Shown here: positions 24,639-34,401 of the stretch, one piece after another | How positions within the stretch are numbered: the stretch's first letter is position 1 | Layout of the letters: each line of letters starts with the position of its first letter | NCBI RefSeq assembly: GCF_001995215.1 | Contig: NZ_MUXN01000021.1 | Coordinates: forward strand, 1 to 64,000 | Direction: 5' to 3' | From: Amycolatopsis azurea DSM 43854 | GTDB lineage: Bacteria; Actinomycetota; Actinomycetes; Mycobacteriales; Pseudonocardiaceae | Length of the DNA: 64,000 bases | Position numbers and translations under genes: made by a program | The notes under the pieces: model-generated | The model's database searches: none | What the model was told of the DNA's origin: nothing | What the model saw: only the letters and a program-made list of their open reading frames with translations

Positions 24639-25766
24639 TCAGCCGCGCTCTTCTCCGACCGCGACGATCAGGCGATCGATCTCGTCCTCGGTGTTGTAGC
24701 CGTGCGGCGAGATCCGGAGCCCGCCGGCTCTCGCCGAGCACGCGATCCCCCGCGCCTTGAGCCGTTCGGCCAGCAACGGGATCGGTATCCCGTCGACGTG
24801 CACGGACACGATTCCCGAGCGATACCCGGCATCGCCGTCCGACAGCACTGTCGCACCGATCCCGGCAAACCCTTCGCGCGCTCGTTCACAGAGACCGTCC
24901 ACATGCGACCAGATCTCTTCGATCCCCGCGGCCAGCACCAGGTCGATCGAAGTGCCGAGTGCGGCGATCCCCGCGATGTTCGGCATGCCGCCTTCCAGTC
25001 GCCGGGCCGTCACGTCCGGTACGTAGGCCGGGTTGTCCCAGTCCTCCCGGTGGACGACCGAGTTCCAGCCCGGTTCCAGCGGCCGCAGAAGGTCCAAACA
25101 GGACTCCCGGACATAGAACACGCCACATCCCTGCGGCCCCAGCAGCCACTTGTGCCCGTCGGCCATCGCGAAGTCGACGCCCCATTCCTCCAGCCGTGCC
25201 GGGATCACCCCGAGCCCTTGGATGACGTCGACACAGAACAGCGCTCCGGCGTCGCGGCACACCCGGCTCAGCGCGGCGAGATCCACCCGGCGGCCGTGAC
25301 CGAACTGGACCCAGCTGGTCACCACGATCTTGGGCGGTGGGCCCGCGGCGATCTTCTCGGCGAAGGCTTCGGTGGTGAGAGGTCCGCTCACCCGGTCCAC
25401 CACGACACCGCGATCGGCGAGCGCGAGCCACGGATACAGCGTGGACGGGAACTCGCCATCGGGGATGACGACGCGGTCACCGGGCGCCCACTCCAGACCG
25501 TTCGCCACGAAGCCGAGGCCGGTGCTGGTGTTCTTCACGAAGGCGACGTCGCGGGACGAAACTCCCATCAACGTCGCCGCCGACACCCGCGCCCGTTCGA
25601 TCGCCGCACTGTGCGCGGCGTAGGTGAACTCGCCATCCAGCGACACTTCGACGGCCTGCCGGCGCAGGGCCTCCACCGAGGACGACGGCAGCGGGCAGAT
25701 CCCGGCGTGGTTGAGGTAGGCCCAGCGGTTCACGGCGGGAAACTGCTCACGCGGCAACGGAGTCAT
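24639..25766 (-). CDS. Class V aminotransferase/cysteine desulfurase-like PLP enzyme
   Basis: A 375-residue PLP protein. YLNHAGICPLPSSS at the N-terminus, VTSWVQFGHGRRVDLAAL, CVDVIQGLGVIP (Asp to the PLP ring) and the Lys in MADGHKWLLGPQGCGVFYV are the class V markers, with the internal aldimine Lys in HKW. The family includes cysteine desulfurases, isopenicillin N epimerases and kynureninase relatives; the C-terminal half (RISPHGYNTEDEIDRLI) matches the epimerase/desulfurase-like branch. The substrate is not assigned. ATG 25766 has AGGAGGGTCCG upstream. It is preceded by an 11-base inverted repeat. Ordinary for the genus. Confidence 0.82.
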   Translation of the reverse strand: MTPLPREQFPAVNRWAYLNHAGICPLPSSSVEALRRQAVEVSLDGEFTYAAHSAAIERARVSAATLMGVSSRDVAFVKNTSTGLGFVANGLEWAPGDRVVIPDGEFPSTLYPWLALADRGVVVDRVSGPLTTEAFAEKIAAGPPPKIVVTSWVQFGHGRRVDLAALSRVCRDAGALFCVDVIQGLGVIPARLEEWGVDFAMADGHKWLLGPQGCGVFYVRESCLDLLRPLEPGWNSVVHREDWDNPAYVPDVTARRLEGGMPNIAGIAALGTSIDLVLAAGIEEIWSHVDGLCERAREGFAGIGATVLSDGDAGYRSGIVSVHVDGIPIPLLAERLKARGIACSARAGGLRISPHGYNTEDEIDRLIVAVGEERG

Positions 25767-25777
25767 CGGACCCTCCT

Positions 25778-25838
25778 TAAGTGGACACTCTGCCCACTTC
25801 GAGGAAGTTAGCCGACAACCGGTCACCGTGTCCACTTA
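25778..25838. promoter_or_regulatory. Perfect 11-base inverted repeat before the aminotransferase gene
   Basis: TAAGTGGACAC (25778-25788) and GTGTCCACTTA (25828-25838) are exact reverse complements 39 bases apart. A further CCCACTTC word lies between them. They span the promoter gap of the aminotransferase gene and overlap the stop of the SDR-like gene. Two identical operator halves bound by one dimer through looping, or two oppositely oriented sites, would explain it. The regulator is unknown. Confidence 0.6.
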
Positions 25839-26423
25839 CGGTGTCAGCGTCCGCCCCGTGAGGCCCGTGGTCTCCACCGCCTCGACGTAGCTCCGCGCGA
25901 CGACCGCCGCCGGGGTGCCGCCGTCCGGTTCACCGAGCGCGGCGAGCGTTTCGCTCACCCAGCCGGGACTGACGGCGTTGACGCGGAGGCCGCGCGGCAG
26001 TTCGCGGGCCGCGGCGGCGACGAACGCTTCGAGGCCGACGTTGGTCAGGACGCCGAACGCGCTGCCGCGCAATGTCTCCGGGATCCGCCCCGCGGTCAGC
26101 GTGACCGAACCGCCGTCCGGAAGACGCGGGATCGCGTGCCGCAACAGGAACACCTGGCCGAGCAGTTTCCCTTGCAGTCCTTGGACGAACTCTTCGTCGG
26201 TGCCGCCGTCGACCGGGACCAGCGAGCCACTTCCCGCGCAGCACACGACGTGGTCGATCCCCGGTTCGGCGTCGAAGACCGCGTCCAGGGTGCCAGGCTG
26301 CTCGACGTCCACCTTGGTCTCGCCGGAACGGGACGCGGGGAGCACGATGTGCCCGCGTGCGCTGAGTGCTTCGGCGACCGCGGCGCCGATCGTCCCGGTG
26401 GCGCCGACAACGAGAATCTTCAT
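25836..26423 (-). CDS. Short SDR-fold protein lacking the catalytic Tyr-x3-Lys
   Basis: A 195-residue NAD(P)-binding protein. MKILVVGATGTIGAAVAEAL is the cofactor motif, and VVCCAGSGSL takes the place of NNAG. In the usual catalytic region, TLTAGRIPETLRGSAFGVLTNVGLEAFVAAAA, there is no Y-x-x-x-K, and the family SPGWV segment follows. It is shorter than a standard 250-residue SDR. It may be a binding-only or atypical reductase. ATG 26423 is used; ORF extension upstream runs into the dnaE region in another frame. It lies between dnaE and the aminotransferase, all minus strand, but 55 bases from dnaE. Confidence 0.75.
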   Translation of the reverse strand: MKILVVGATGTIGAAVAEALSARGHIVLPASRSGETKVDVEQPGTLDAVFDAEPGIDHVVCCAGSGSLVPVDGGTDEEFVQGLQGKLLGQVFLLRHAIPRLPDGGSVTLTAGRIPETLRGSAFGVLTNVGLEAFVAAAARELPRGLRVNAVSPGWVSETLAALGEPDGGTPAAVVARSYVEAVETTGLTGRTLTP

Positions 26424-26478
26424 ACCCGCACCGTAATCCCCTCGCGGCGCGGTAGTCGCAGAACGGCGAAAGCCGGGA

Positions 26479-29400
26479 TCACCCATGGCCTGGAGTGATG
26501 CCGGGAATGGACTTCAGCTCGCCAAGGAGCATCGAACTGACGGCGACGGGATAGTCGTCGAGCGCGTACAGCGAACCGGCGAGTTTCACCCGGACCGAGG
26601 TCTCTCCCTTGTGCGCCAGCAAAGTCCGTTTCAGTTCGAGGACCACGTCCTCGGTCAGCCGCTCGGCGACGGCGTGCAGTGTCAGCGGCGGTTCCCCGTC
26701 CCCCGCCGTGGAAAGATCCAGCGGCACCAGGCCACCGCCGAACACGGACATCCTGTCCTCCCGCCAGTTCACCCGGCCGCTGACGCGGACGGCGTTGTCC
26801 TCGGCCAGATCCCCCGCGAACAACGCGTACGCCTTGGGAAAGAACAGCACTTCGAGCGCGGCGTCCAGATCCTCGATCGTGCAGATGACCCACGGCTCGC
26901 CCTTTTTGTTGACGCGCCGCTCCAAGGACGTGATGAGCCCGGCGACGACCAGTTCCCCTTCCTTCGGCGGATTGTCGAGGATCGCGGCGATCGGGCGGGG
27001 CGCGTGCCCGCGCAGCACGCGTTCCGCCCCGTCGAGCGGATGCGCGGAGACGTACAGTCCGAGCATTTCCCGTTCGTGGGTGAGCAATTCCTTGCGTGGC
27101 CACTCCTCGACGCCGAACCTGAGGTGAGCGAGCGGCGAAGTGTCGTCCTGGCTCTCCTCGTCCGCGCCGAAGAGATCGAACTGACCCATCGCCTGCTTGC
27201 GCTTCAACGGCACCACGGCGTCCACCGCGTCCTCGTGCACCCGCAGGATCGAAAGCCGCGTATGCCCGAGCGAGTCGAACGCGCCCGCCTTGGCCAAGGA
27301 TTCGACGACGCGTTTGTTGCAGGCCGGCAGTTCCGACTTGTCGAGGAAGTCGGTGAAAGAAGCGTACTTTCCCTTCTCCCGCCGCGTCGCGATGATCGAC
27401 TCGACGACGTTCACGCCGACGTTGCGCACCGCGCCGAGACCGAAGCGGATCGCGTCCCCCACCGCCGAGAACCGGAGCCCCGACTCGTTGACGTCCGGCG
27501 GCAGCACCTTGATCCCCAGCCTGCGGCATTCCGAGAGGTAGACCGCCGACTTGTCCTTGTTGTCCCCCACCGAAGTCAGCAGGCCCGCCATGTACTCCGC
27601 CGGGTAGTTCGCCTTCAGGTACGCGGTCCAGTAACCGACCAGCCCGTAACCCGCGGCGTGGGACTTGTTGAACGCGTACCCGGCGAACGGCAGGATCGCG
27701 TCCCAGAGGGCTTGCACGGCCTCGCGAGAGAACCCGTTGCCGACCATGCCGTCCCGGAAGCCCTCGAACTCCTTCTCCAGCACCTCTTTCTTCTTCTTGC
27801 CCATCGCCTTGCGCAGCACGTCGGCGCGGCCCATGGAATACCCGGCGACGTCGCGCGCGATCCGCATGATCTGTTCCTGATAGACGATCAGGCCGTGGGT
27901 CTCGGCCAGGATCTCGCGCAGCGGCCCGGCCAGTTCCGGATGGATCGACTCGACCGGCTGCCTGCGGTTCTTGCGGTCCGCGTAGTTGTTGTGCGTGTTC
28001 ATCGCGATCGGACCCGGCCGGTACAGCGCGTTCACCGCGATGATGTCGCCGAACCCGGTCGGTCCCATGCGGCGCAGCAGATCCCGCATGGCGCCCCCGT
28101 CGAGCTGGAAGACGCCGAGGCTGTCGCCGCGGGCGAGCAGTTCGTAGGTCGCCGGATCGTCGACGCCGAGCGTGTCGAGATCGATGTCCTCGCCGCGGTT
28201 GTCCTTGATGTTGTCCAGCGCGTCGCCGATGACGGTGAGGTTGCGCAGGCCGAGGAAGTCCATCTTCAGCAGGCCGATGGCCTCGCACGACGGGTAGTCC
28301 CAGCCGGTGATGACCGCGCCGTCGTCCCGCCGCCACAACGGGATCGCGTCGAGCAGCGGCTCGCTCGACATGATGACGGCGCACGCGTGCACCCCCGCGT
28401 TGCGGATCAGCCCTTCGAGCCCCCGGGCGGTTTCGAAGATCTTGGCCGCCTCGCCGTCGCCTTCGAGCAGCGCGCGGACCTCCGCGGCTTCGGCGTACCG
28501 CTCGTGGTCCCGCTCGACGATCCCGGCGAGCGGGATGTCCTTCGCCGCGACCGGCGGCGGGAGCGCCTTGGAGATCCGGTCCGCGATCGCGTATCCGGTC
28601 TGTCCATAGTGGACACGGGCGGAGTCCTTGATGGCCGCCTTGGTCTTGATCGTGCCGAAGGTGATGACCTGCGCGACGTGCTCGGCACCGTACTTGTCGG
28701 TGGCGTACCGGATCATCTCGCCGCGGCGCCGGTCGTCGAAGTCCATGTCGATGTCCGGCATGGAGACCCGTTCGGGGTTGAGGAACCGTTCGAAGAGCAG
28801 GCCGAGATCGATCGGGTCCAGGTTGGTGATGCCGAGCGCGTACGCGACGAGCGAGCCCGCCGCCGAACCCCGGCCGGGTCCGACCCGGATGCCGACGCGG
28901 CGGGCGTGGTTCATCAGGTCGGCGGTGATCAGGAAGTACGCCGGGAAGCCCTTGTCGGCGATCACGCCGATCTCGAAGCCGGCACGGGCGACGTAGGCGT
29001 CGGGAACGCCGTCCGGCAGCCTTCGCCGAAGCCCTGCCGCGACTTCCTCCCGCAGCCAGGACTCCTCGTCGTGCCCTTCCGGGACCTCGAAGACCGGCAT
29101 GCGGTCGACGTGCCGGTAGACGTCGTCGTAAGGCTCGACCCGTTCGGCGATGAGCAGCGTGGAATCCGCCGCGCCCGGAACCTCGGCGTCCCAATACCGG
29201 CGCATCTCCTCCGCGGACTTGAGGTAGTAGCCGTCGCCGTCGAACTTGAACCGGCCCGGATCGTCGAGGGTCTTGCCGGACTGGACGCACAGCAGCGCCG
29301 AATGCGCGGCCGCCTGATCCTGGGTGACGTAATGCGAATCGTTGGTGGCCAAGGGTTTCAGGCCGAGACGGCGGCCGATGTCCAGCAGCCCGTCCCGCAC

Positions 29401-29991
29401 GGAACGCTCGATCGGGAGACCGTGGTCCATCAACTCCAGATAGAAGTCGTCCGCACCGAAGATGTCGCGGTAGTCCGAGGCCGCCTGGATCGCCTCGTCC
29501 GGCTGGCCGAGCCGGAGCCGGGTCTGCACCTCGCCGGACGGGCAACCGGTGGTGGCGATGATGCCTTCGTGGTGCCGGGCGAGGAGTTCCCGGTCCATCC
29601 GGGGCTTGCGGTAGTAGCCCTCCAGGCTGGCCAGAGAGGACAGCTTGAACAGATTCCGCAGGCCGGTCGCGTTCTCCGCGAGCATGGTCATATGCGTGTA
29701 CGCACCGCCACCGGAGACGTCGCCGCCGTCGCCGCGCCGTCCCCAGAACACCGGTTTCCGGTGGAAACGCGACTCGGGCGCGAGATAGGCCTCGATGCCG
29801 ATCACCGGTTTGAGCCCGGCCCGGACGGACTGCCGGTAGAACTCGTCGGCGCCGTACATGTTCCCGTGGTCGGTCATCCCCACCGCGGGCATGCCGAGCC
29901 GCTCGGCCTCGGCGAACAGCGGCGCGATCTTGGCCGCGCCGTCGAGCATCGAGTACTCGGTATGAACGTGCAGGTGCACGAAGGAGTCCAC
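26479..29991 (-). CDS. dnaE: DNA polymerase III alpha subunit, DnaE1 type
   Basis: A 1170-residue replicative polymerase. The PHP domain starts at residue 4 with [14 protein letters not shown]. The catalytic Asp pair is D413/D415 in [10 protein letters not shown], preceded by [23 protein letters not shown]. The fingers and tau-binding region contains [23 protein letters not shown], and an OB-fold lies at about 1000-1080 ([29 protein letters not shown]). The [10 protein letters not shown] start and the length distinguish it from the error-prone DnaE2. GTG 29991 has GGGGAG upstream. It is divergent from a LysR gene. It is the window's clearest essential gene. Confidence 0.96.
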   Translation of the reverse strand: MDSFVHLHVHTEYSMLDGAAKIAPLFAEAERLGMPAVGMTDHGNMYGADEFYRQSVRAGLKPVIGIEAYLAPESRFHRKPVFWGRRGDGGDVSGGGAYTHMTMLAENATGLRNLFKLSSLASLEGYYRKPRMDRELLARHHEGIIATTGCPSGEVQTRLRLGQPDEAIQAASDYRDIFGADDFYLELMDHGLPIERSVRDGLLDIGRRLGLKPLATNDSHYVTQDQAAAHSALLCVQSGKTLDDPGRFKFDGDGYYLKSAEEMRRYWDAEVPGAADSTLLIAERVEPYDDVYRHVDRMPVFEVPEGHDEESWLREEVAAGLRRRLPDGVPDAYVARAGFEIGVIADKGFPAYFLITADLMNHARRVGIRVGPGRGSAAGSLVAYALGITNLDPIDLGLLFERFLNPERVSMPDIDMDFDDRRRGEMIRYATDKYGAEHVAQVITFGTIKTKAAIKDSARVHYGQTGYAIADRISKALPPPVAAKDIPLAGIVERDHERYAEAAEVRALLEGDGEAAKIFETARGLEGLIRNAGVHACAVIMSSEPLLDAIPLWRRDDGAVITGWDYPSCEAIGLLKMDFLGLRNLTVIGDALDNIKDNRGEDIDLDTLGVDDPATYELLARGDSLGVFQLDGGAMRDLLRRMGPTGFGDIIAVNALYRPGPIAMNTHNNYADRKNRRQPVESIHPELAGPLREILAETHGLIVYQEQIMRIARDVAGYSMGRADVLRKAMGKKKKEVLEKEFEGFRDGMVGNGFSREAVQALWDAILPFAGYAFNKSHAAGYGLVGYWTAYLKANYPAEYMAGLLTSVGDNKDKSAVYLSECRRLGIKVLPPDVNESGLRFSAVGDAIRFGLGAVRNVGVNVVESIIATRREKGKYASFTDFLDKSELPACNKRVVESLAKAGAFDSLGHTRLSILRVHEDAVDAVVPLKRKQAMGQFDLFGADEESQDDTSPLAHLRFGVEEWPRKELLTHEREMLGLYVSAHPLDGAERVLRGHAPRPIAAILDNPPKEGELVVAGLITSLERRVNKKGEPWVICTIEDLDAALEVLFFPKAYALFAGDLAEDNAVRVSGRVNWREDRMSVFGGGLVPLDLSTAGDGEPPLTLHAVAERLTEDVVLELKRTLLAHKGETSVRVKLAGSLYALDDYPVAVSSMLLGELKSIPGITPGHG

Positions 29992-30111
29992 CGGCCACTC
30001 CCCACGGTTGTACGATTCCGGTCCGACGCGGCGATTGGACCCGAGGCGTACAGGCGTTGTCCAACAAACGACACGCGAGCGGCGACAACCGGAAGTTGTA
30101 AGGAGTGCTCA

Positions 30112-31038
30112 ATGGAGCTGGACCTGGGCGCGGTGCGCGCGTTCGTCGTGGTCGCGGAAGACCGGTACTTCAGCGAGGCGGCGATCCGGCTGGAAGTGAG
30201 CCAGCAGGCGATCTCCAAACGGGTCGCCAAGCTCGAAGCCGATCTAGGCGTACGGCTGCTGTCGCGGACGCGCGGCGGGGCCGAGCCGACCGAGGACGGC
30301 AAGGAGTTCCTCGTCCACGCTCGCGCGCTCATCAGTCTCGCGGACCAGGCCGTCGAACGTCTTCAGGGCAGGCGGCGACCGCTGCGCGTCGACGTCCTCG
30401 GCACCCGGCTGGCGACCATGGAGGTCATCCGGGCCTTCCACGCCGACCACGACGACGAACTGGAACTCGTCACGCCCGGCCTGGGCGCGGTGCGCCGGTC
30501 GATGCTGCCCGATTCGGTCGATGCCGCCTTCGCGCGCGTCAACACCGTGACGGACCCGGGAATCGGCCGCATCCCCGCCTACCTGGAGCCGGCGAACCTG
30601 CTGGTCGGACGGCGGCACCCGCTCGCCCGGCGGCGCCGGGTCGCGATGGCGGAACTCGACGGCCTGACGGCCTGGATGCCGTACAACGCGCGGGCCAGCG
30701 AGTGGGCGGAGTTCTGGCAGGAACTGTGCCCGGCGTTCGGCGTCCTCGTCGACACCGACGGTCCGAACTTCGGGCTCGAACACCACATCGAAGTGATCGG
30801 CCAGTCGAAGGACCGCATGGGTTTCGTCGGCGCGAAGATGCACGTGCCCTGGCATCCGGACGTCGTCCAGATCCCGCTCGTCGACCCGACGCCGGTGTAT
30901 CCGTTCTCGCTGCTGTGGCGGCACGAGAACCGGCACCCCACGCTGCCGCTGCTGATCGAACACGTGCGGTCGGCATACCGGCCCTTTGATCCGGAACGGC
31001 ACTGGCTCCCGGTGGCGGACCGGGAGGCCATGGCGTGA
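30112..31038 (+). CDS. LysR family transcriptional regulator
   Basis: A 308-residue LysR regulator. The winged helix is in MELDLGAVRAFVVVAEDRYFSEAAIRLEVSQQAISKRVAKLEADLGVRLLSRTRGGAEPTEDG. The two-lobed ligand-binding domain follows (about 90-300), with [14 protein letters not shown] as a typical hinge segment. ATG 30112 follows AAGGAGTGCTCA. It is divergent from dnaE. A TTGGAC...GTCCAA dyad near 30034-30063 may be its autoregulatory site. It converges with the next gene by seven bases of gap only. The target is unknown. Confidence 0.9.
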   Translation: MELDLGAVRAFVVVAEDRYFSEAAIRLEVSQQAISKRVAKLEADLGVRLLSRTRGGAEPTEDGKEFLVHARALISLADQAVERLQGRRRPLRVDVLGTRLATMEVIRAFHADHDDELELVTPGLGAVRRSMLPDSVDAAFARVNTVTDPGIGRIPAYLEPANLLVGRRHPLARRRRVAMAELDGLTAWMPYNARASEWAEFWQELCPAFGVLVDTDGPNFGLEHHIEVIGQSKDRMGFVGAKMHVPWHPDVVQIPLVDPTPVYPFSLLWRHENRHPTLPLLIEHVRSAYRPFDPERHWLPVADREAMA

Positions 31039-31045
31039 GGGACGG

Positions 31046-31399
31046 TCACCATCGGTCGTCGATGCGCTGGAGGTATCTCCGGAATTCGGGGGTGAGCCGT
31101 GCCGGGAGGGCGAGCAGGACGCCTTCGAGCATCTCCCTCGCGTCCCGGGGATCGCCGCAGCACTCCCAGATCCCGCACCCTTCACTGTCCACCCGGAGCC
31201 GTCGGTACGGGTCGGCGATGAATTCCCGGTAGAGGCGAAGCGCGGTCCAGATCGCACCGGCACCGAGGTAGCCGCGAGCGCGTTCCAGGCGGGAGAGTTC
31301 CGCGGCGAGCGCGGGCGTGAATTCCTGCTGGTCGCGGTGATCGGGCGGGTGCCGAAGTCGCAGCCCCTGCCGAACCCGCGCGGGCGCCCTACGCGGCAT
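31046..31399 (-). CDS. Short protein of unknown function
   Basis: A 117-residue protein. It is rich in Arg at the N-terminus (MPRRAPARVRQGL), with AALAAELSRLERARGYLGAGAIWTALRLYREFI and SEGCGIWECCGDPRDAREMLEGVLLALP in the middle; the two Cys-containing turns might bind metal or hold the fold. Nothing identifies a family. ATG 31399 has AAAGGACG upstream; TTG 31417 is a weaker start. It is followed on the same strand, across a hairpin, by the GH25 lysozyme. Confidence 0.5.
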   Translation of the reverse strand: MPRRAPARVRQGLRLRHPPDHRDQQEFTPALAAELSRLERARGYLGAGAIWTALRLYREFIADPYRRLRVDSEGCGIWECCGDPRDAREMLEGVLLALPARLTPEFRRYLQRIDDRW

Positions 31400-31448
31400 C
31401 GTCCTTTCGGAAGTCAATCATCCCGCCATCGTGCCACAAACCCGAAAT

Positions 31449-31499
31449 CCGTGAAGGCCTCCTTCCCTACCCTCAAAGTAGGGAAGGAGGCCTTCACGG
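31449..31499. repeat. Perfect 22-bp inverted repeat related to the GTCCGTGAAGG family
   Basis: Arms 31449-31470 and 31478-31499 pair exactly around CCTCAAA. The outer part CCGTGAAGGCCTCCTT is the family sequence, while the inner part (CCCTAC) is different from the GAGGGAC of the other copies and is still perfectly matched. It lies between two minus-strand genes, at the 3' end of the lysozyme's upstream neighbour region. Confidence 0.88.
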
Positions 31500-31509
31500 C
31501 CCTCCAGGT

Positions 31510-32469
31510 TCAGCCGATGATGTCGATCTCGAACTCCATGTCCGAGCTGTACTCGAAGTCCGCCCACACCGCGCCCGGCAGCGGGTACCGCCGGTGCGAC
31601 ACGGTTTTCGGGTTGAATCCGGGTGTCTGCAAGGGATTCCCGCCGACGCCGACCTTGTCGCTGCCCCAGGCGTAGATGTTGCCCTGCCACACGGGCGTGT
31701 CGGTGACGCCGTCCCCGTCGGTACGCGGGCGGACGACGATCGCGGCCGACTCGCTGCCGGACAGCAGCAACCGCACGGACGTGGTCGCGGTACTCGCCGG
31801 AATGGTCCTGCGTTCCATGAGTTCTGAAATCCCCTTCCGTTTCGGGGCGGCACCGCCGCCGGTCAAGTGGGCGTTCGTGTAGGACTCGTTGAGGTCGACA
31901 CTGCTCGCGCGGATGCCGCCGACCTGGCCGGAGTCCGAGAACTGGTGGATGTCGTAGCGACCCGCGGCCGGATCGGGTTTCGCGCCGTAGCGCGCGATCC
32001 AGATGACCAGATCCGGCACGCCGAACTGGTCCGGGCGCAGCATCTTGGCGTGCGCGTTGCTCATGTAGACACCGGGCCGGAACCCGTGTCCCGCGACGCG
32101 GTTGCAGAATCTGATCGCGAAGTTGCGCTTCTGTCCGTCGGGGATGTTCGGCATCTCCGAACCGCGCGGGTTGTCCTCGAGGTCGAGCATCGGGACACAT
32201 CCGGTGGCCCCGGTCCGCCGGACCTGCTCGATCAAGATGTCGGCCTGCGCCTCCGGCGAAGGCCTCAACTGGGCGAAGTGGTAACCGCCCACCGGGATCC
32301 CCACCGATCTCGCACCGGCCACCAGCGCGTCGCCGGTGTTGCGGCCGCCGTTCGGCAAACCACCACCGTCGGTGAGCTTGACGAAGACGAAGGTCACCCC
32401 GTGATCCTTGACGGCCTGCCAATTGGTAACGGTTTGAAAGCGACTGTAGATATCTATTCCCAGCGCCAT
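31510..32469 (-). CDS. GH25-type muramidase with C-terminal beta domain
   Basis: A 319-residue protein. Residues about 1-190 are a GH25/DUF1906-like TIM barrel: ALGIDIYSRFQTVTNWQAV (Asp), VFVKLTDGGG, YHFAQLRPSPEAQADIL, MLDLEDNP (Asp-Glu pair) and YMSNAHAK. These are the acidic residues used to cut peptidoglycan. The C-terminal 110 residues are beta-rich, with WQGNIYAWGSDKVG near the end, and no known cell-wall-binding repeat. There is no signal peptide at the ATG 32469 start, so export route is unclear; TTG 32502 would add 11 residues without giving one. Its role could be phage-like or cell-wall turnover. Confidence 0.78.
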   Translation of the reverse strand: MALGIDIYSRFQTVTNWQAVKDHGVTFVFVKLTDGGGLPNGGRNTGDALVAGARSVGIPVGGYHFAQLRPSPEAQADILIEQVRRTGATGCVPMLDLEDNPRGSEMPNIPDGQKRNFAIRFCNRVAGHGFRPGVYMSNAHAKMLRPDQFGVPDLVIWIARYGAKPDPAAGRYDIHQFSDSGQVGGIRASSVDLNESYTNAHLTGGGAAPKRKGISELMERRTIPASTATTSVRLLLSGSESAAIVVRPRTDGDGVTDTPVWQGNIYAWGSDKVGVGGNPLQTPGFNPKTVSHRRYPLPGAVWADFEYSSDMEFEIDIIG

Positions 32470-32599
32470 CCTTACAGCCTGACGGGTGAACCAGTTGGCC
32501 AAAAGGGCCTAGTGGGCGATTACAAGTACGTCCGATTCGCCCTTTTGGGCGGCCCCTCCCTGGCTGACCGGACTCACCCGTGCCCGTACTGTGAGTGTC

Positions 32600-32782
32600 A
32601 TGGCGTCTCGAAGCCCCATTCGCTGGATGACCCGGTGGGCGGACTGGTTCGAAGAGCGCGGCGTCTACGTCCCGGGCGAGGAGAGCCGGGCGGTCGACCC
32701 GATGCGCGATTTCGGCTGGTTGATCGTGGCGTGGGTGTCCGGTCTGGCGATCTTCATCCTGTTCTTCGCCTTCGCCGTTTGA
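32600..32782 (+). CDS. Small single-helix membrane protein
   Basis: A 60-residue protein. A basic, aromatic N-terminus (RWMTRWADWFEERGVYVPGEESRAVDPMRD) precedes one C-terminal transmembrane helix (FGWLIVAWVSGLAIFILFFAFAV). TACTGT, 14-19 bases before the ATG at 32600, could be a -10 hexamer for a leaderless mRNA; GTG 32591 is an alternative start. No family is recognised. It stands alone between divergent and tandem neighbours. Its likely site is the cytoplasmic membrane. Confidence 0.55.
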   Translation: MASRSPIRWMTRWADWFEERGVYVPGEESRAVDPMRDFGWLIVAWVSGLAIFILFFAFAV

Positions 32783-32982
32783 CGTCGACGGATGTGTCAC
32801 CGGGGTGACCACTGTCACTAGCCGTGCCCTTCCGATCACGGATCGGCCACGGCTGTACACCAGGTGCGCCTCAACCCGGCCGTGCCGCTCCTCTCGGCTG
32901 CCGAAGACCGTCACTCTGGACTCTTCGGCACTAATGACTACCTCGAACGGCCCACCCGCACCGCCGACTGGAGTAACCGCAC

Positions 32983-33528
32983 ATGGCGCCCCCGCGCACC
33001 CCGAAGCTCTTACTCGCCGCCTGCTCACTGCTGCTGGCGGCCGCGTGCGGGGTTCAGGCACCGGAAAAGGGGGCCGCCGTGCTCGGCGCGGACGCCCCGG
33101 CGCAAGGGCTGGCCGCGACGCATGCGGAGGGTGACCTCGCGTTCGGCGCCGCGCACCGGTTCCCGACCGGGGTGACGATCGCCGTGTCCGCGGCGAAGTC
33201 GTTCCGTCCCAGCGCGTCGGCGTATCCGCAGAGCCCGCGCGCGGTGGCGTTCGGCATCGAGGTGACCAACGCGGGCGACGGCACGTACCGGCTGTCCGGC
33301 CTGTCCGTGACCGGCGAAGTGGACGGCGAAAGCCCGTTGGTCAAACAGGTCGTCGACCCGACGCAGGGCTACAACGGCATCGCGGACGCGGGCAAGGACG
33401 TGGCGCCCGGCCGGTCCGTCCATCTGACCCTGGCGTTCGCCGTTCCGGACAAGCCGGTGAGGCTGCGCTTGCAGGTGCGCCCGAGCCCCGCGGAGCCTGT
33501 CGCCGCGAAGTACTGCGGGAAGGTCTGA
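32983..33528 (+). CDS. Secreted lipoprotein, beta-sandwich
   Basis: A 181-residue predicted lipoprotein. The signal is MAPPRTPKLLLAACSLLLAAACG with a lipobox (L-A-A-A-C) at residue 22. The remainder is beta-strand-rich: VTIAVSAAKSFRPSASAY, VAFGIEVTNAGDGTYRL, LTLAFAVPDKPVRLRLQV. This resembles DUF4352/telomeric-repeat-like immunoglobulin-fold lipoproteins of actinomycetes, which have no clear activity. One Cys (YCGKV) is near the C-terminus. ATG 32983 is used, with no obvious ribosome site. It is followed 27 bases later by bcp. Confidence 0.7.
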   Translation: MAPPRTPKLLLAACSLLLAAACGVQAPEKGAAVLGADAPAQGLAATHAEGDLAFGAAHRFPTGVTIAVSAAKSFRPSASAYPQSPRAVAFGIEVTNAGDGTYRLSGLSVTGEVDGESPLVKQVVDPTQGYNGIADAGKDVAPGRSVHLTLAFAVPDKPVRLRLQVRPSPAEPVAAKYCGKV

Positions 33529-33555
33529 CGCCGCCGATTCGCTACCGTGTGCGTC

Positions 33556-34032
33556 ATGACCGAGCAGCGACTCTCCCCCGGCGACAAAGCGCCCGACTTC
33601 ACCCTCCCCGACAGCGAGGGCAACGACGTCAAGCTCAGCGACTTCCGCGGCAAGTCGGTCGTCGTGTACTTCTACCCGAGCGCCGGCACGCCGGGCTGCA
33701 CGAAGCAGGCCTGCGACTTCCGGGACAGCCTCGCGCAGCTCAACGACGCCGGTTACCAGGTCCTCGGCATCTCGCCGGACAAGCCCGCGAAGCTCGCGAA
33801 GTTCGTCGAGGCGGAAGGCCTGACCTTCCCGCTGCTGTCCGACACGGAGAAGACCGTCCTCAAGGCATACAGCGCCTTCGGTGAGAAGAAGAACTACGGC
33901 AAGGTCTACGAAGGCGTCATCCGCTCGACGTTCGTCGTCGACGCCGACGGCAAGATCGCCGTGGCTCAGTACAACGTGCGCGCCACGGGGCACGTCGCGA
34001 AACTGCTGCGGGACCTCGACCTGGCGTCCTGA
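33556..34032 (+). CDS. bcp: Bcp-type atypical 2-Cys peroxiredoxin
   Basis: A 158-residue thiol peroxidase of the Bcp/PrxQ type that reduces hydrogen and organic peroxides using thioredoxin or mycoredoxin. [20 protein letters not shown] carries the peroxidatic Cys48 and the resolving Cys53, and FEEKKNYG-like sequence ([25 protein letters not shown]) follows. ATG 33556 has TACCGT a short distance upstream and is probably leaderless; GTG 33547 is a less likely start. The stop abuts the composite repeat element at 34038, which occupies the whole convergent gap to rdgB. Confidence 0.95.
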   Translation: MTEQRLSPGDKAPDFTLPDSEGNDVKLSDFRGKSVVVYFYPSAGTPGCTKQACDFRDSLAQLNDAGYQVLGISPDKPAKLAKFVEAEGLTFPLLSDTEKTVLKAYSAFGEKKNYGKVYEGVIRSTFVVDADGKIAVAQYNVRATGHVAKLLRDLDLAS

Positions 34033-34037
34033 CTCGC

Positions 34038-34392
34038 GAGTGGCGATTCGGGTTATTTTGAGCAAAAAGGCAAGGTGTCCTGTCAGGTGCCAAGTCCGTG
34101 AAGGCCTCCTTGAGGGACTCTGGGTCCCTCAAGGAGGCCTTCACGGACCGGTGCTCGGTGGCGATCAGCGTGGTGAAGGGGACTTTCCCCTCATCGCACG
34201 AGCGGAAAGTCCCCTTCACCCAGGGTCATCCGTCCTCGTGGGCGGCGGAGTCCCCGAGCGTTGCGAAAGCCACTTTCGCAACCTTCAACGTTACGAAAGT
34301 GGCTTTCGCAACACCCGAGGCCGACGTACGGGCGAGCGACTGAACACGCCACACTTGCCTTAGCCCTCAAAATAGAACCCGAATCGCCACTC
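34038..34392. repeat. Composite palindromic element A, 355 bp with terminal inverted repeats
   Basis: The ends (34038-34062 and 34366-34392) are inverted repeats with GAGTGGCGATTCGGGTT, extended inward by GGCAAGG-type matches. Inside, in order, are three stems: GTCCGTGAAGG (34094-34148), a 17-bp stem GGTGAAGGGGACTTTCC (34172-34220), and the nested TTGCGAAAG palindrome (34260-34312). The core 34069-34362 is collinear with the reverse complement of 57769-58066. It fills the gap between two converging stops, so no promoter is disturbed. Confidence 0.85.
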
Positions 34393-34401
34393 ACGACCAA
34401 C

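Noticed and set aside
26485-31038. A 1517-residue plus-strand ORF spanning dnaE and the LysR gene
   Set aside because: It is the antisense shadow of dnaE joined in frame to the real LysR gene starting at 30112. The part before 30112 has no ribosome site and mirrors DnaE codons.
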